The notes under the pieces are model-generated. The model made no database searches, was not told the origin of the DNA, and was given only the letters and a program-made list of their open reading frames with translations. 64,000 bases of DNA from Flavobacterium ammonificans (GTDB lineage: Bacteria; Bacteroidota; Bacteroidia; Flavobacteriales; Flavobacteriaceae), in assembly GCF_020886115.1 (NCBI RefSeq), contig NZ_AP025185.1:992001-1056000 (forward strand), read 5' to 3'. Made by a program: the position numbers and the translations under genes. This document shows positions 18,532 through 28,126 of this stretch, one piece after another (within the stretch, counting starts at the first letter, position 1; each line of letters begins with the position of its first letter).

Positions 18532-20835
18532 TTATATGTTCACCAAACCATTAGCTTCAACAGCAACCTCTTTTCCATTCACCACAACAGTAATTGCAGT
18601 ATTTCCTTCCAAAGCAATTTGAGTTGCTTTTTGGTTCACGGTTACTTTTACAATTTGGTTTCTGAAATTGATTTTAAACGAATATCCTTGCCATTCTTTC
18701 GGAATTTTTGGAGCAAAATGTAAGGTGTTGTCTTTAACACGCATACCGCCAAATCCTTCCACAATGCTCATCCAAGTACCCGCCATAGAAGTGATGTGAC
18801 ATCCTTCTTCCACTTCTTTGTTATAATCGTCTAAGTCCAAACGTGACGTTCTTAAATAGAAAGTATATGCCATATCCATTTTATCCAAAACAGCCGCTTG
18901 AATAGAGTGAACACAAGGCGAAAGTGAACTTTCGTGAACCGTAAATGACTCGTAAAACTCAAAGTTATTTTTCAATTGTTCTTTTGAGAAATGATCTTCA
19001 AAGAAATAGAAACATTGCAATACATCGGCTTGTTTGATGTATGGCGAACGTAAGATTCTGTCCCAAGACCATTTTTGGTTGATTGGGCGTTGGCTTCTAT
19101 CCAAATCGGCTACGCGAACTAATTCTTTATCCAAGAAACCGTCTTGTTGTAAGTACACTCCCAATTCTTTGGATTCTGGAAAGTACATATTGTCGGCTAC
19201 TTTTTTCCATTCTTGCAACTCAGCATTCGATAAATTTACTTTTTCAATAATGCGTTTGTGATCGGATGGGTATTCTAAAGATACTTTCTGAATTTGTTCA
19301 GCTGCATAATCAATACACCATTTAGCAATATAATTGGTGTAGAAGTTATTATTAACGTTGTTTTCGTATTCGTTAGGACCTGTAACCCCTAAAATCACAT
19401 ATTGATTTTGGTTAGTTGAGAAAGTAGCTCTTTGGTGCCAAAAACGAGCAATACCAATCAGAACTTCCAATCCTTTTTCAGGAATATAACTGTAATCTCC
19501 CGTAAAACGGTAATAGTTAAAGATAGCAAAGGCGATCGCGCCATTTCGGTGGATTTCTTCGAAGGTAATTTCCCATTCGTTGTGGCATTCTTCTCCGTTC
19601 ATCGTAACCATTGGGTACAAAGCTGCGCCATTGGTAAAGCCTAATTTAGCTGCATTCTCAATCGCTTTGTCCAATTGATTGTAGCGATACGTCAATAAAT
19701 TACGAGCTACTTCTTGATCTTTGGTTGCCATGTAAAAAGGAATACAATAAGCTTCGGTATCCCAATACGTTGAACCACCATATTTTTCTCCGGTAAATCC
19801 TTTTGGTCCAATATTCAAACGAGAATCTTTTCCTAAATAGGTTTGATTCAATTGGAAAATGTTGAAACGAATTCCTTGTTGCGCTTTCACATCGCCCTCG
19901 ATGGTGATGTCTGACATTTCCCAAATTTTAGCCCAAGCTACTTTTTGTTCTTCTAAAAGAGCTTCGTATCCTTTGGCTAAAGCCAATTTTATTACATTTT
20001 CAGCGGCCGTTTGGGTGTTAGCATGATTCATTGAAACGGTGTAGCCACCAATTTTTTGAATAGCAGATGTTTGTCCTTTTGCAATTACAGTTTCGTAACT
20101 GTGTTGTATTTTTTCGTTGGTAGCATCAATAGCAACTGGCGAAATGTTTTCATTTTTTCCATTGGCCCAAATACTATTGTGCATGAAAGTAGTTGCTTTG
20201 AAATGCGTTTTGAACGTTTGTGCCGTTACAAAAGCTTCATTACTTCCTTTTTTAACTTCTAATGGTTCCCAAAATTTCTCTTCCCAATTCGCATCTTCAT
20301 TGGTTACTCCAGCGTCGATATAAGGTTTGTAGACAATTTTAGCATCTTTATTCAAAGGAGAAATTTCGTAATTGATGATTCCCACTTCGTCTAAATCTAT
20401 AGATAGAAAACGTTTTACATTGACTGCAATTTCAGTTCCATTTTGCAAAGTAGCTTCAAAAGAACGTTGGTACCAACCTTCTTTCATATTCAATTCACGA
20501 CGGAAATCTCGAACTGAACTACAATTGTGTAAATCTAAATTTTCACCATTGATTTCGATATCAATTCCAATCCAATTGGGTGCGTTCAATACTTTGGCAA
20601 AATATTCTGGATAACCATTTTTCCACCAACCCACTTTGGTTTTGTCAGGGTAGTAGATTCCGGCAATATAACTTCCTTGGAAGGTTTCGCCAGAATAGCT
20701 TTCTTCAAAATTGGCACGTTGCCCCATGGCGCCGTTTCCAATACTAAAAAGACTTTCGGATGATTTTACTCTTTCTACATCAAATCCTTCTTCAATAATC
20801 GACCAGTTGTCTGGTTTAATATAATCTTGGTTCAT
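18532..20835 (-). CDS. Maltose phosphorylase (glycoside hydrolase family 65)
   Basis: A cytoplasmic protein of 767 residues from the ATG at 20835 (MNQDYIKPDNWSIIEEGFD); the longer frame from 20877 starts inside a palindromic repeat and is rejected. GVTGPNEYENNVNNN contains the GH65 general acid, E489. EGCHITSMAGTW (with HxTSMAGTW) is the phosphate-binding and substrate region. It splits maltose with phosphate into glucose and beta-glucose-1-phosphate. PgmB, encoded directly upstream in the operon, uses that product, so trehalose or kojibiose phosphorylase is less likely but not excluded. Confidence 0.9.
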   Translation of the reverse strand: MNQDYIKPDNWSIIEEGFDVERVKSSESLFSIGNGAMGQRANFEESYSGETFQGSYIAGIYYPDKTKVGWWKNGYPEYFAKVLNAPNWIGIDIEINGENLDLHNCSSVRDFRRELNMKEGWYQRSFEATLQNGTEIAVNVKRFLSIDLDEVGIINYEISPLNKDAKIVYKPYIDAGVTNEDANWEEKFWEPLEVKKGSNEAFVTAQTFKTHFKATTFMHNSIWANGKNENISPVAIDATNEKIQHSYETVIAKGQTSAIQKIGGYTVSMNHANTQTAAENVIKLALAKGYEALLEEQKVAWAKIWEMSDITIEGDVKAQQGIRFNIFQLNQTYLGKDSRLNIGPKGFTGEKYGGSTYWDTEAYCIPFYMATKDQEVARNLLTYRYNQLDKAIENAAKLGFTNGAALYPMVTMNGEECHNEWEITFEEIHRNGAIAFAIFNYYRFTGDYSYIPEKGLEVLIGIARFWHQRATFSTNQNQYVILGVTGPNEYENNVNNNFYTNYIAKWCIDYAAEQIQKVSLEYPSDHKRIIEKVNLSNAELQEWKKVADNMYFPESKELGVYLQQDGFLDKELVRVADLDRSQRPINQKWSWDRILRSPYIKQADVLQCFYFFEDHFSKEQLKNNFEFYESFTVHESSLSPCVHSIQAAVLDKMDMAYTFYLRTSRLDLDDYNKEVEEGCHITSMAGTWMSIVEGFGGMRVKDNTLHFAPKIPKEWQGYSFKINFRNQIVKVTVNQKATQIALEGNTAITVVVNGKEVAVEANGLVNI

Positions 20836-20853
20836 AATAGTAGCCCCACCTAA

Positions 20854-20936
20854 CCTCCCCAAAGGGGAGGAATACAACGCGGGAATTTTATTTGTTAAAC
20901 ATATTTTATTTACTCCCTAATTTCCCCCTTTGGGGG
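20854..20936. repeat. Pair of palindromic REP-like sequences at the GH65/pgmB junction
   Basis: CCTCCCC-aaa-GGGGAGG (20854-20870) and CCCCC-ttt-GGGGG (20924-20936), the latter inside the last codons of pgmB. The sequences around them (CACCTAACCTCCCC and GGGGGTTAGGGGG) are a type of repeat common in Flavobacterium genomes. They fill the 81-bp gap between the two operon genes. Confidence 0.7.
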
Positions 20937-21594
20937 TTAGGGGGCTTATCAGTGAATTTAAAAAAGCTTCATCTATAAAAGTGAAGTCTTTAAAATTGTA
21001 TTTGGCTTCGTTTAAAATGGTTGCATCTCCAATGCCAATACTAGTCATTGTCGCAATATTAGCTGCTTGAATTCCGGCAACTGAATCTTCAAAAACTATG
21101 GAATTTTCATTGGTAACGCCCAATTTTTGCGCTGCTTGAAGAAAAACTTCAGGGTCTGGTTTAGCGTTGCTTACGTCATTTCCATCAACAATCACATCGA
21201 AGTAAGATAGAATACCTGTTTTTTCTAAAATAGGTCGGGCATTTTTACTTGCCGAACCCAAAGCGATAGGTTGTTGGTTGGCTTTCAAGAATTCTAAAAC
21301 CGACATTACGCCAGGAAGTATTTCGCTTTGATCCATATCTACTAGATAAGTCAAATACTCCTCGTTTTTTTGAACTAACCATTGGTCTTTTTGATCCTGA
21401 GAAGCTTCAACGTTTCCAAGACCTAAAATGATATCGAGTGAACGCACTCGGCTCACTCCCTTTAATAATTCGTTGTGTTCGTGTGTGAATTCGATACCCA
21501 ATTCGTTTGCGATTTTTTTCCAAGCCAAATAATGGTATTTGGCCGTATCTACAATTACGCCGTCAAGGTCGAATATAAATGCTTTTTTTGTCAT
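20917..21594 (-). CDS. pgmB: Beta-phosphoglucomutase
   Basis: A cytoplasmic HAD-superfamily protein of 225 residues. DLDGVIVDTA (9-18) carries the nucleophile D9 and acid/base D11. LGSASKNA is motif II and GNDVSNAKPDPEVF motif III, with FEDSVAGIQAA as motif IV. It converts beta-glucose-1-phosphate to glucose-6-phosphate. It starts 3 bp after the MFS carrier stop, so they are translated from one message. The last nine or so residues (SPLTPKGGN) are encoded by a palindromic repeat and are probably not part of the ancestral enzyme. Confidence 0.92.
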   Translation of the reverse strand: MTKKAFIFDLDGVIVDTAKYHYLAWKKIANELGIEFTHEHNELLKGVSRVRSLDIILGLGNVEASQDQKDQWLVQKNEEYLTYLVDMDQSEILPGVMSVLEFLKANQQPIALGSASKNARPILEKTGILSYFDVIVDGNDVSNAKPDPEVFLQAAQKLGVTNENSIVFEDSVAGIQAANIATMTSIGIGDATILNEAKYNFKDFTFIDEAFLNSLISPLTPKGGN

Positions 21595-21597
21595 TAT

Positions 21598-22935
21598 TTA
21601 TTTTTTTACTACATCATCGACATCCTTAACTCTTGTAACTAAAAGTGCGGCAATAATAAAACTAACTCCGCTGGTTACAATAGCATAGATGGCGTTGTCT
21701 TGATACACATATTTTACAAGAGGACCTCCAATTAAGGCATTCACAATCTGTGGTAATACCACAAAAAAGTTAAAAATTCCCATATATACTCCCATTTTGA
21801 AAGGAGAAATCGAACCTGCAAGAATGGCAAATGGCATCGATAAAATACTTGCCCAAGCAATTCCTACGGCTACCATCGAAAGAATTAAGAAATCCTCATT
21901 AGGTGCAAAATAAATGGAGATTAGACCTATGCCGCCTATAATTAATGAGATGGCATGAGTTGATTTTCGTCCAATTTGTTTGGCGATGTAAGGCAAAGCA
22001 AAAGCATAGATGGCAGATACTAAGTTGTACACCCCAAATAATACACCAACCCAATCACCTGCGGTTTGATAGGCATCACTTGAATTGTCACTAATAGGTA
22101 AACCGTAAATGTGATGTGCAATGGCTGGAGTAGTAAAAACCCACATGCCAAATAGTCCAAACCAAGAGAAAAACTGAACAAAAGCCAGTTGTCTCATTGT
22201 GGATGGCATTAGTCTGAAATCATCAATTACATCAAAAAGGCTAGATTCTTTTTCTGAAGCTGGTTTTTCATCCGAAAATTGGGCTAACTCTTCCGGTGAA
22301 TATTCTTTAGTACTGAAAATAGAAATCAATACGGATCCTACTAAGACGATTGCACCAATTATAAAGGATAAGATTAAATTATAAGGAACTCCGCCTTCTT
22401 CATTTTTATTGGAAACGCCAAACCAATTGGTTAAAACATAAGGAAGCCATGATCCAATAACTGCTCCAAAACCAATTAAGGCGGTTTGTACACTAAATCC
22501 CGCAGTTCTTTGGTCGGTTCTTAAATTATCACCTACTAATGCTCTGAAAGGTTCCATAGCTATATTAAATGAAGCATCCATAATCATTAACATTCCAGCG
22601 CCCACCCATAAAGCGGGAAGTACAGCAATGAAGATTTCGGCTTGTGGCATCAAGATTAAACCAATAGAAGCTAGAATCGCACCTGCAAAGAAAAATGGTT
22701 TTCTTCTTCCAAAACGGCCCCATGTTTTGTCACTATAATACCCAATTATAGGTTGTACAATTAACCCCATTAAAGGTGCAATTATCCAAAACCAAGAGAG
22801 TTCGTGCACATCGGCACCAAAGATTTGAAGAATTCGGCTAGCATTAGCATTTTGCAATGCAAAACCCATTTGGATGCCTAAAAATCCAAAACTCATTGTC
22901 CAGATTTCAGCGGTACTTAATTTACGCTTTTCCAT
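21598..22935 (-). CDS. MFS sugar transporter, probable maltose carrier
   Basis: An inner-membrane protein of 445 residues with about 12 helices. GRFGRRKPFFFAGAIL is the conserved MFS loop between helices 2 and 3 in sucrose/maltose-type (SLC45-like) carriers. The cytoplasmic middle loop is charged (EYSPEELAQFSDEKPASEKES). It is the first gene of the pgmB-GH65-GH13 operon, so import of maltose is inferred from context. A promoter (CAAA at 23026-23029 and AAAATATA at 23000-23007, read on the minus strand as TTTG-N18-TATATTTT) precedes it. Confidence 0.85.
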   Translation of the reverse strand: MEKRKLSTAEIWTMSFGFLGIQMGFALQNANASRILQIFGADVHELSWFWIIAPLMGLIVQPIIGYYSDKTWGRFGRRKPFFFAGAILASIGLILMPQAEIFIAVLPALWVGAGMLMIMDASFNIAMEPFRALVGDNLRTDQRTAGFSVQTALIGFGAVIGSWLPYVLTNWFGVSNKNEEGGVPYNLILSFIIGAIVLVGSVLISIFSTKEYSPEELAQFSDEKPASEKESSLFDVIDDFRLMPSTMRQLAFVQFFSWFGLFGMWVFTTPAIAHHIYGLPISDNSSDAYQTAGDWVGVLFGVYNLVSAIYAFALPYIAKQIGRKSTHAISLIIGGIGLISIYFAPNEDFLILSMVAVGIAWASILSMPFAILAGSISPFKMGVYMGIFNFFVVLPQIVNALIGGPLVKYVYQDNAIYAIVTSGVSFIIAALLVTRVKDVDDVVKK

Positions 22936-22999
22936 AGTAATTTACTTTAAAAAATGGGTTTGTTTTATACTTAAAAACAGCCATTGAATCGTAAAAGTA

Positions 23000-23029
23000 A
23001 AAATATATTTGTAACTAAAAAGAGCCAAA
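23000..23029 (-). promoter_or_regulatory. Probable promoter of the maltose operon
   Basis: Minus strand: TTTG (23029-23026), 18-nt spacer, TATATTTT (23007-23000), one mismatch to TAnnTTTG. It lies about 65 bp before the carrier start codon and next to an 18-bp palindrome. Confidence 0.45.
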
Positions 23030-23052
23030 TTGAATTTTGGATAAATAATTTT

Positions 23053-23070
23053 AACTACAAGGTTGTAGTT
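23053..23070. promoter_or_regulatory. Candidate LacI-family operator
   Basis: AACTACAAGGTTGTAGTT is an 8+2+8 perfect palindrome, the right size for a LacI dimer. It lies between the lacI-type gene stop and the maltose operon promoter, about 24 bp upstream of the -33 element. That position suits an activator site or a distal operator. Confidence 0.45.
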
Positions 23071-23093
23071 GCGATAGAAGTAACATTTTTAAT

Positions 23094-24119
23094 TTAAATT
23101 GTAGATTCCCGTTCAATTAAATGGGTAGCAATAACCTCTGTTCTATAATTTTCTTCCCCTTCTTCTTCCTCTTCAGATTCTAGTCTATTGATTAGAATTT
23201 TCGCAGCTTTTGCACCCATTTTTTTCCCTCTTTGAGAGACAGTAGTTATTGTTGGGGTAGAATATTTAGATATAATACCGTCTGTAAATGCTATTACTGC
23301 AATATCATTTGGAACATTCAATCCCATTTTAGTAGCTGTTTTAATTATGGTAACAGCAAAAAGTTCGTTTACAGCAAAAACAGCGTCTATTGCCTTATCC
23401 TTTAAAAATGTACTAATCGTAATTTCGCTATTTGCTATGTCCTCAATTTTGAGTATTAAATTTTCATCAAAGGCGATGTTGTTGTCAAGTAATGCTTTGG
23501 TGTAACCATCGGTTCGCAGTTTTCCAACGCTTACATAATCCATTGTGGTGACAAGAGCTATTTTTTTTCTTCCTTTATCGATTAGACTTTGTACTGCTTC
23601 ATATGCGGCAGCTTTATCATTAATGATGACTTTGTCACACAAAACTTCATCTGTGACTCTATCAAACATTACAACAGGCATTCCTTGATTGATCACTTCG
23701 GTAATGTGATTAAAATCGCCCTTAAATTGGGTTTCTTTAGATAATGACATTATAAATCCGTCAATACTACCTTTAGCAAGCATTTCCATATTCAAAACCT
23801 CTTTGTCAAAAGACTCGTCAGACAAGCAAATAATAACATTGTAACCATTTTCATTGGCTACATGCTCAATGCCATTAATTACGGTTGAGAAAAAATGATG
23901 CACAATTTCAGGAATAATGATTCCTATAGTTTTGGTTTTTCTGTTTTTTAAACTTAAAGCAATATTATTAGGTGTATAATGGTGCAATTTAGCGTAAGCT
24001 TGAACTTTTTGACGGGTTTCTTCTCCAATTTCAGAGCTATTTCTGATCGATTTTGAAACGGTCGAAATGGAGACGTTGAGGTCTTTTGCAATCTGTTTTA
24101 GCGTTACTTTTCTCTTCAT
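23094..24119 (-). CDS. LacI family transcriptional regulator
   Basis: A protein of 341 residues. The N-terminal helix-turn-helix with hinge (VTLKQIAKDLNVSISTVSKSIRNS) is a full LacI signature. A periplasmic-binding-protein-like sensor domain follows (KTIGIIIPEIVHHFFSTVINGIE, FDRVTDEVLCDKVIINDKAAA). By position it controls the maltose operon that begins 158 bp downstream on the same strand. Bacteroides uses SusR at this place; Flavobacteria use LacI types. The inducer is inferred, not seen. The C-terminus has an acidic ESEEEEEGEE stretch. Confidence 0.9.
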   Translation of the reverse strand: MKRKVTLKQIAKDLNVSISTVSKSIRNSSEIGEETRQKVQAYAKLHHYTPNNIALSLKNRKTKTIGIIIPEIVHHFFSTVINGIEHVANENGYNVIICLSDESFDKEVLNMEMLAKGSIDGFIMSLSKETQFKGDFNHITEVINQGMPVVMFDRVTDEVLCDKVIINDKAAAYEAVQSLIDKGRKKIALVTTMDYVSVGKLRTDGYTKALLDNNIAFDENLILKIEDIANSEITISTFLKDKAIDAVFAVNELFAVTIIKTATKMGLNVPNDIAVIAFTDGIISKYSTPTITTVSQRGKKMGAKAAKILINRLESEEEEEGEENYRTEVIATHLIERESTI

Positions 24120-24197
24120 GATTTAAATAAACGGAAATAATAATTGCGTATAAAGGTAAATTTAATTTTCACAATTAAAATACTATTCAGAACAAAC

Positions 24198-24232
24198 AAA
24201 AAAGCTACTCCATTCAAGGAGTAGCTTTTTTT
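24198..24232. terminator. Strong terminator between lacI-type gene and acs
   Basis: AAAGCTACTCC (24201-24211) pairs with GGAGTAGCTTT (24218-24228) and is flanked by an A run and a T run. Its orientation suits termination of the minus-strand acs message as well as plus-strand transcription. Confidence 0.85.
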
Positions 24233-24259
24233 AACTACAATTAACACCTAAACTAAAAA

Positions 24260-26167
24260 CTAAATTTTTCCATCTTTAATTTCATCCACAATTTCTGGAT
24301 TTAATAAAGTGGTGATGTCTCCAAAGTTTGAGAAGTCGCCTTCTGCAATTTTACGCAAGATTCTACGCATAATTTTTCCAGATCGTGTTTTTGGTAAACC
24401 CGAAACGAATTGAATCTTATCCAATTTGGCAATAGGTCCAATATGATCTGAAATATGTTGGTTAATCTCTTTGCTTAAGTTATCTCTATCACGGTTTTCT
24501 CCTGATTCTTTTAAGATGACAAATCCATATAGGGCATTTCCTTTGATGTCGTGTGGGAAACCTACAATAGCTGATTCAGCTACTGCTGGATGTTCATTGA
24601 TAGCATCTTCAATAGGTGCAGTTCCTAAATTGTGTCCAGAAACAATCACTACGTCATCGACACGACCTGTGATTCTATAGTAACCCACTTCGTCACGCAA
24701 AGCTCCGTCGCCAGTAAAATATTTCCCTGGGAAAGCACTAAAATAGGTTTCTTTGTAGCGTTGATGATCTCCCCAAATGGTTCTTGCGATACTCGGCCAA
24801 GGGTATTTAATACATAAACTTCCGGTTACTTGATTGCCTTCAATTTCGTTGCGTTTTTCATCCATTAATACCGGTTGAATTCCTGGTAATGGAAGCGAAG
24901 CGTAGGTTGGTTTTGTAGGCGTCACAAAAGCCAAAGGCGAAATCATAATTCCTCCTGTTTCTGTTTGCCACCACGTATCTACAACTGGACATCTTTTTCC
25001 GCCTACGTGGTCGTTGTACCAATGCCAAGCCTCTTCATTGATTGGCTCACCAACAGATCCAATGACTTTTAACGATTGTAAAGGATATTTTTGAACGTAT
25101 TCTACGCTTTCTTTAGCCAATGCACGAATAGCTGTTGGGGCAGTATAGAATTGAGTGACTTGGTGTTTTTCAATTACTTCCCAGAAACGACTGAAGTCTG
25201 GATACGAAGGAACTCCTTCAAAAATAACAGTAGTAGCTCCATTTAATAAAGGTCCGTAAAGAATATACGAGTGACCTGTAATCCAACCAATATCTGCGGT
25301 ACACCAGAAAACATCATTTTCTTCGTAGCTAAATACATTTTTGAAAGTATAAGCAGTATACACCATATAACCTGCTGTAGTGTGAACCATTCCTTTTGGT
25401 TTTCCTGTAGAACCTGAAGTGTAAAGAATAAACAAAGGATCTTCAGCATCCATAATTTCAGCAACGTTAGTATTCATTGCATCGTCTAAAAGTGGTTGCA
25501 ACCATTGGTCACGTCCTTCTTTCATATTCACGTTGGTGTTGGTTCTTTTGGCAACCAAAACCGTTTCAACGCAAGGACATTTTTCTAAGGCTTCGTCCAC
25601 AATGCCTTTTAAGTCAATCGCTTTGTTCCCGCGGTAACTTCCGTCAGAAGTGATGACCATTTTACATTCGCAATCATTGATTCTTGAAGCCACTGCCGAA
25701 GCAGAGAATCCTGCAAAAACGACCGAGTGAATCGCTCCAATTCTAGCACAAGCCAATAATGAAATGGCAAGTTCTGGAATCATTGGCAAATAAATACAGA
25801 CGCGATCTCCTTTTTTGACGCCTTGCTCACGCAAAACATTAGCCATTTTTGAGACTCGTTCGTACAATTCGTTATACGAAATGTGTTGCGCTGCCTCTGA
25901 AGGATCATTCGGTTCAAAAATAATGGCTGTTTTTTCTCCTCTTTTGGCAAGGTGTCTGTCAATACAGTTCTTTGTAATATTTACTTTGGCATTGGTAAAC
26001 CATTTAATTTCGGCTTCAGCCATATTAAAATCAATTACATTGTCCCATTCTTGGTACCAAGTGAAATTTTCAGAGGCAATTCGGTCCCAGAATTTTTTAG
26101 GTTCACGAATCGATTTTTTGTAGTGTTTGAAGTATTCTTCTAAATTTTCAATTTTATAATAACTCAT
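24260..26167 (-). CDS. acs: Acetyl-CoA synthetase
   Basis: A cytoplasmic protein of 635 residues. LYTSGSTGKPKGMVHT is the AMP-binding P-loop. DTWWQTETGG and YFTGDGALRDEVGYYRITGRVDD are the A5 and A7-A8 core motifs. KTRSGKIMRRILRK near the C-terminus contains the catalytic lysine that is acetylated in other Acs enzymes. It activates acetate to acetyl-CoA. It is the last gene of the acetate/propionate locus, 35 bp after a second synthetase, and ends at a terminator. Confidence 0.95.
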   Translation of the reverse strand: MSYYKIENLEEYFKHYKKSIREPKKFWDRIASENFTWYQEWDNVIDFNMAEAEIKWFTNAKVNITKNCIDRHLAKRGEKTAIIFEPNDPSEAAQHISYNELYERVSKMANVLREQGVKKGDRVCIYLPMIPELAISLLACARIGAIHSVVFAGFSASAVASRINDCECKMVITSDGSYRGNKAIDLKGIVDEALEKCPCVETVLVAKRTNTNVNMKEGRDQWLQPLLDDAMNTNVAEIMDAEDPLFILYTSGSTGKPKGMVHTTAGYMVYTAYTFKNVFSYEENDVFWCTADIGWITGHSYILYGPLLNGATTVIFEGVPSYPDFSRFWEVIEKHQVTQFYTAPTAIRALAKESVEYVQKYPLQSLKVIGSVGEPINEEAWHWYNDHVGGKRCPVVDTWWQTETGGIMISPLAFVTPTKPTYASLPLPGIQPVLMDEKRNEIEGNQVTGSLCIKYPWPSIARTIWGDHQRYKETYFSAFPGKYFTGDGALRDEVGYYRITGRVDDVVIVSGHNLGTAPIEDAINEHPAVAESAIVGFPHDIKGNALYGFVILKESGENRDRDNLSKEINQHISDHIGPIAKLDKIQFVSGLPKTRSGKIMRRILRKIAEGDFSNFGDITTLLNPEIVDEIKDGKI

Positions 26168-26202
26168 GGTATTCTATTTTATATGTTCTAATTCTGTTTG
26201 TT

Positions 26203-28101
26203 TTATTTGCTGTAACTTCCAATTTTGTATTTTTTCAATACCTCGATAATTTCGCCTACAATGGCTTCGTCATCAATAGTGGACGGAATTTGGAAATCTT
26301 CACCGTCAGTTATGCTTCGCATTAATTTACGAAGAATTTTACCCGAACGGGTTTTTGGTAAACGATTTACAATAACTACATTTCGCAATGAAGCAACGGC
26401 ACCAATTTGTTGGCGTACTAGTTTTACAATTTCTTGTTCCAATTGGAAATGCTCCATGTCATCTCCGTGCTTTATGACTACCAAAGCCAATGGTGTTTGC
26501 CCTTTTAGTTCATCGTGAATTCCAATAACGGCACATTCTGCTACAGACGAATGTGAAGCTACAATTTCTTCCATTTCGGCAGTAGAAAGACGGTGACCCG
26601 CTACGTTGATTACGTCATCCACACGACCGGTAATAAAAATATAATCATCGTCATCCTTGAATCCGCCATCACCTGAGAAATAGTAACCTGGAAATTTTTC
26701 TAAATAACCTGCTTTGAATCTTAGGTTGTCTTTCCATAAATCCAATAAGGTTCCTGGAGGCAAAGGCAATTTGATAACTACATATCCTTCTTCGTTGGGT
26801 CCTACTTCTGTACCGTTTTCACTAAAAATTCGGATGTCAAATCCTGGAACTGCTTTTCCAACAGATCCCGGTTTGATTGGTAAATATTCAATCCCCATCA
26901 TATTAGCTACAATTGGCCAACCTGTTTCTGTTTGCCACCAATGGTCAATAGCTGGAACCGGAATGTGTTCTTGGTACCATTCTAAAGTAGCTACATCACA
27001 ACGTTCACCCGCTAAAAACTGAATTTTTAGCGAACTTAAATCGTGTTTTTTGATGAATTCTCCGTTTGGATCTTCTTTTTTGATAGCACGAATTGCTGTT
27101 GGAGCTGTAAACATAACGCTTACTTTATGCTCTTCAATCATTCTCCAAAACGTACTTGCATCGGGAGTTTTGATTGGTTTTCCTTCAAAAATAATAGTTG
27201 TATTTCTATTGATTAGTGGGCCATAAACAATATAGCTATGTCCTACAACCCAACCCACATCAGATGCTGCCCAAAATACTTCACCTTCTTTGGCATTATA
27301 CACATTTTGCATTGAATATTTTAGAGCCGTTGCATAACCACCTGAATCACGAACGATTCCTTTTGGTTTCCCAGTAGTCCCAGATGTGTATAAAACATAC
27401 AAAGGATGTGTGGAGTTCAACGGAACACAATCGGCTTCTTCAGATCCGTATACCAATGCGTCATAATCCACATCGTATTTTTTAAATGGCACTTTTGCCC
27501 CTAATTTTCGGTTCAGAATAATTACTTTTTTAGGTTTGTGTTCGGCCAATTGAATAGCTTCATCAACTAACGGTTTGTAAGCAATCAATCGGTCAATTTC
27601 AATTCCTGAAGAGGCAGTGATTATTGCTCTTGGTTTGCAATCGTCAATTCGAATAGCCAATTCGTGAGGAGCAAATCCTCCAAAAACAACTGAATGTGTC
27701 ACTCCAATTCGCGCACATGCCAACATGGCAAATGCGGCTTGCGGAATCATAGGCATATAAATTACGGCTGTATCTCCTTTTTTTAATCCCAAAGATTGCA
27801 TTCCTCCAGCAAGTTTAGCCACTTCAGTTTTTACTTCTAAAAAAGTATATTTTTTTATGGTTTGAGTAACAGGTGAATCATAAATTATAGCCACTTGATC
27901 ACCAAAACCCTCTTCAATATGTTTGTCTAATGCTAAATAGCATACGTTTAATTCTCCGTCTTTGTACCAAAGCGGATAACCATTCTCATCAGAAGATAAA
28001 ATGCTTTCAGGTTGTGTAAACCAATCAATACTTCCGGCTTGTTTTTTCCAAAACGCTTCCGGATTTTCGGTGCTTGCTGCGTAGGTATCTTTATAATTCA
28101 T
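26203..28101 (-). CDS. PrpE-like acyl-CoA synthetase (propionate/acetate--CoA ligase)
   Basis: A cytoplasmic protein of 632 residues and a paralogue of the adjacent Acs. LYTSGTTGKPKGIVRD is the P-loop; DHWWQTETGW, YYFSGDGG and KTRSGKILRKLMR are the other core motifs. QNVYNAKEGEVFWAASDVGWVVG and the start region (WFTQPESILSS, DGELNVCYLALDKH) are closer to propionyl-CoA synthetase PrpE / ACSS3 than to Acs, so propionate is the likelier substrate. It follows the receiver protein gene by 25 bp. Confidence 0.85.
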   Translation of the reverse strand: MNYKDTYAASTENPEAFWKKQAGSIDWFTQPESILSSDENGYPLWYKDGELNVCYLALDKHIEEGFGDQVAIIYDSPVTQTIKKYTFLEVKTEVAKLAGGMQSLGLKKGDTAVIYMPMIPQAAFAMLACARIGVTHSVVFGGFAPHELAIRIDDCKPRAIITASSGIEIDRLIAYKPLVDEAIQLAEHKPKKVIILNRKLGAKVPFKKYDVDYDALVYGSEEADCVPLNSTHPLYVLYTSGTTGKPKGIVRDSGGYATALKYSMQNVYNAKEGEVFWAASDVGWVVGHSYIVYGPLINRNTTIIFEGKPIKTPDASTFWRMIEEHKVSVMFTAPTAIRAIKKEDPNGEFIKKHDLSSLKIQFLAGERCDVATLEWYQEHIPVPAIDHWWQTETGWPIVANMMGIEYLPIKPGSVGKAVPGFDIRIFSENGTEVGPNEEGYVVIKLPLPPGTLLDLWKDNLRFKAGYLEKFPGYYFSGDGGFKDDDDYIFITGRVDDVINVAGHRLSTAEMEEIVASHSSVAECAVIGIHDELKGQTPLALVVIKHGDDMEHFQLEQEIVKLVRQQIGAVASLRNVVIVNRLPKTRSGKILRKLMRSITDGEDFQIPSTIDDEAIVGEIIEVLKKYKIGSYSK

Positions 28102-28126
28102 TGTAACTTTTTTATATAAATTGGGG

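Noticed and set aside
14884..24119. SusC/SusD-type starch uptake pair within the maltose locus
   Set aside because: No TonB-dependent receptor or SusD-like lipoprotein gene is present between 14.8 and 24.2 kb.
25815..26123. Long open frame opposite the 5' part of acs
   Set aside because: Antisense shadow of a well-supported gene with no start signal or family match.
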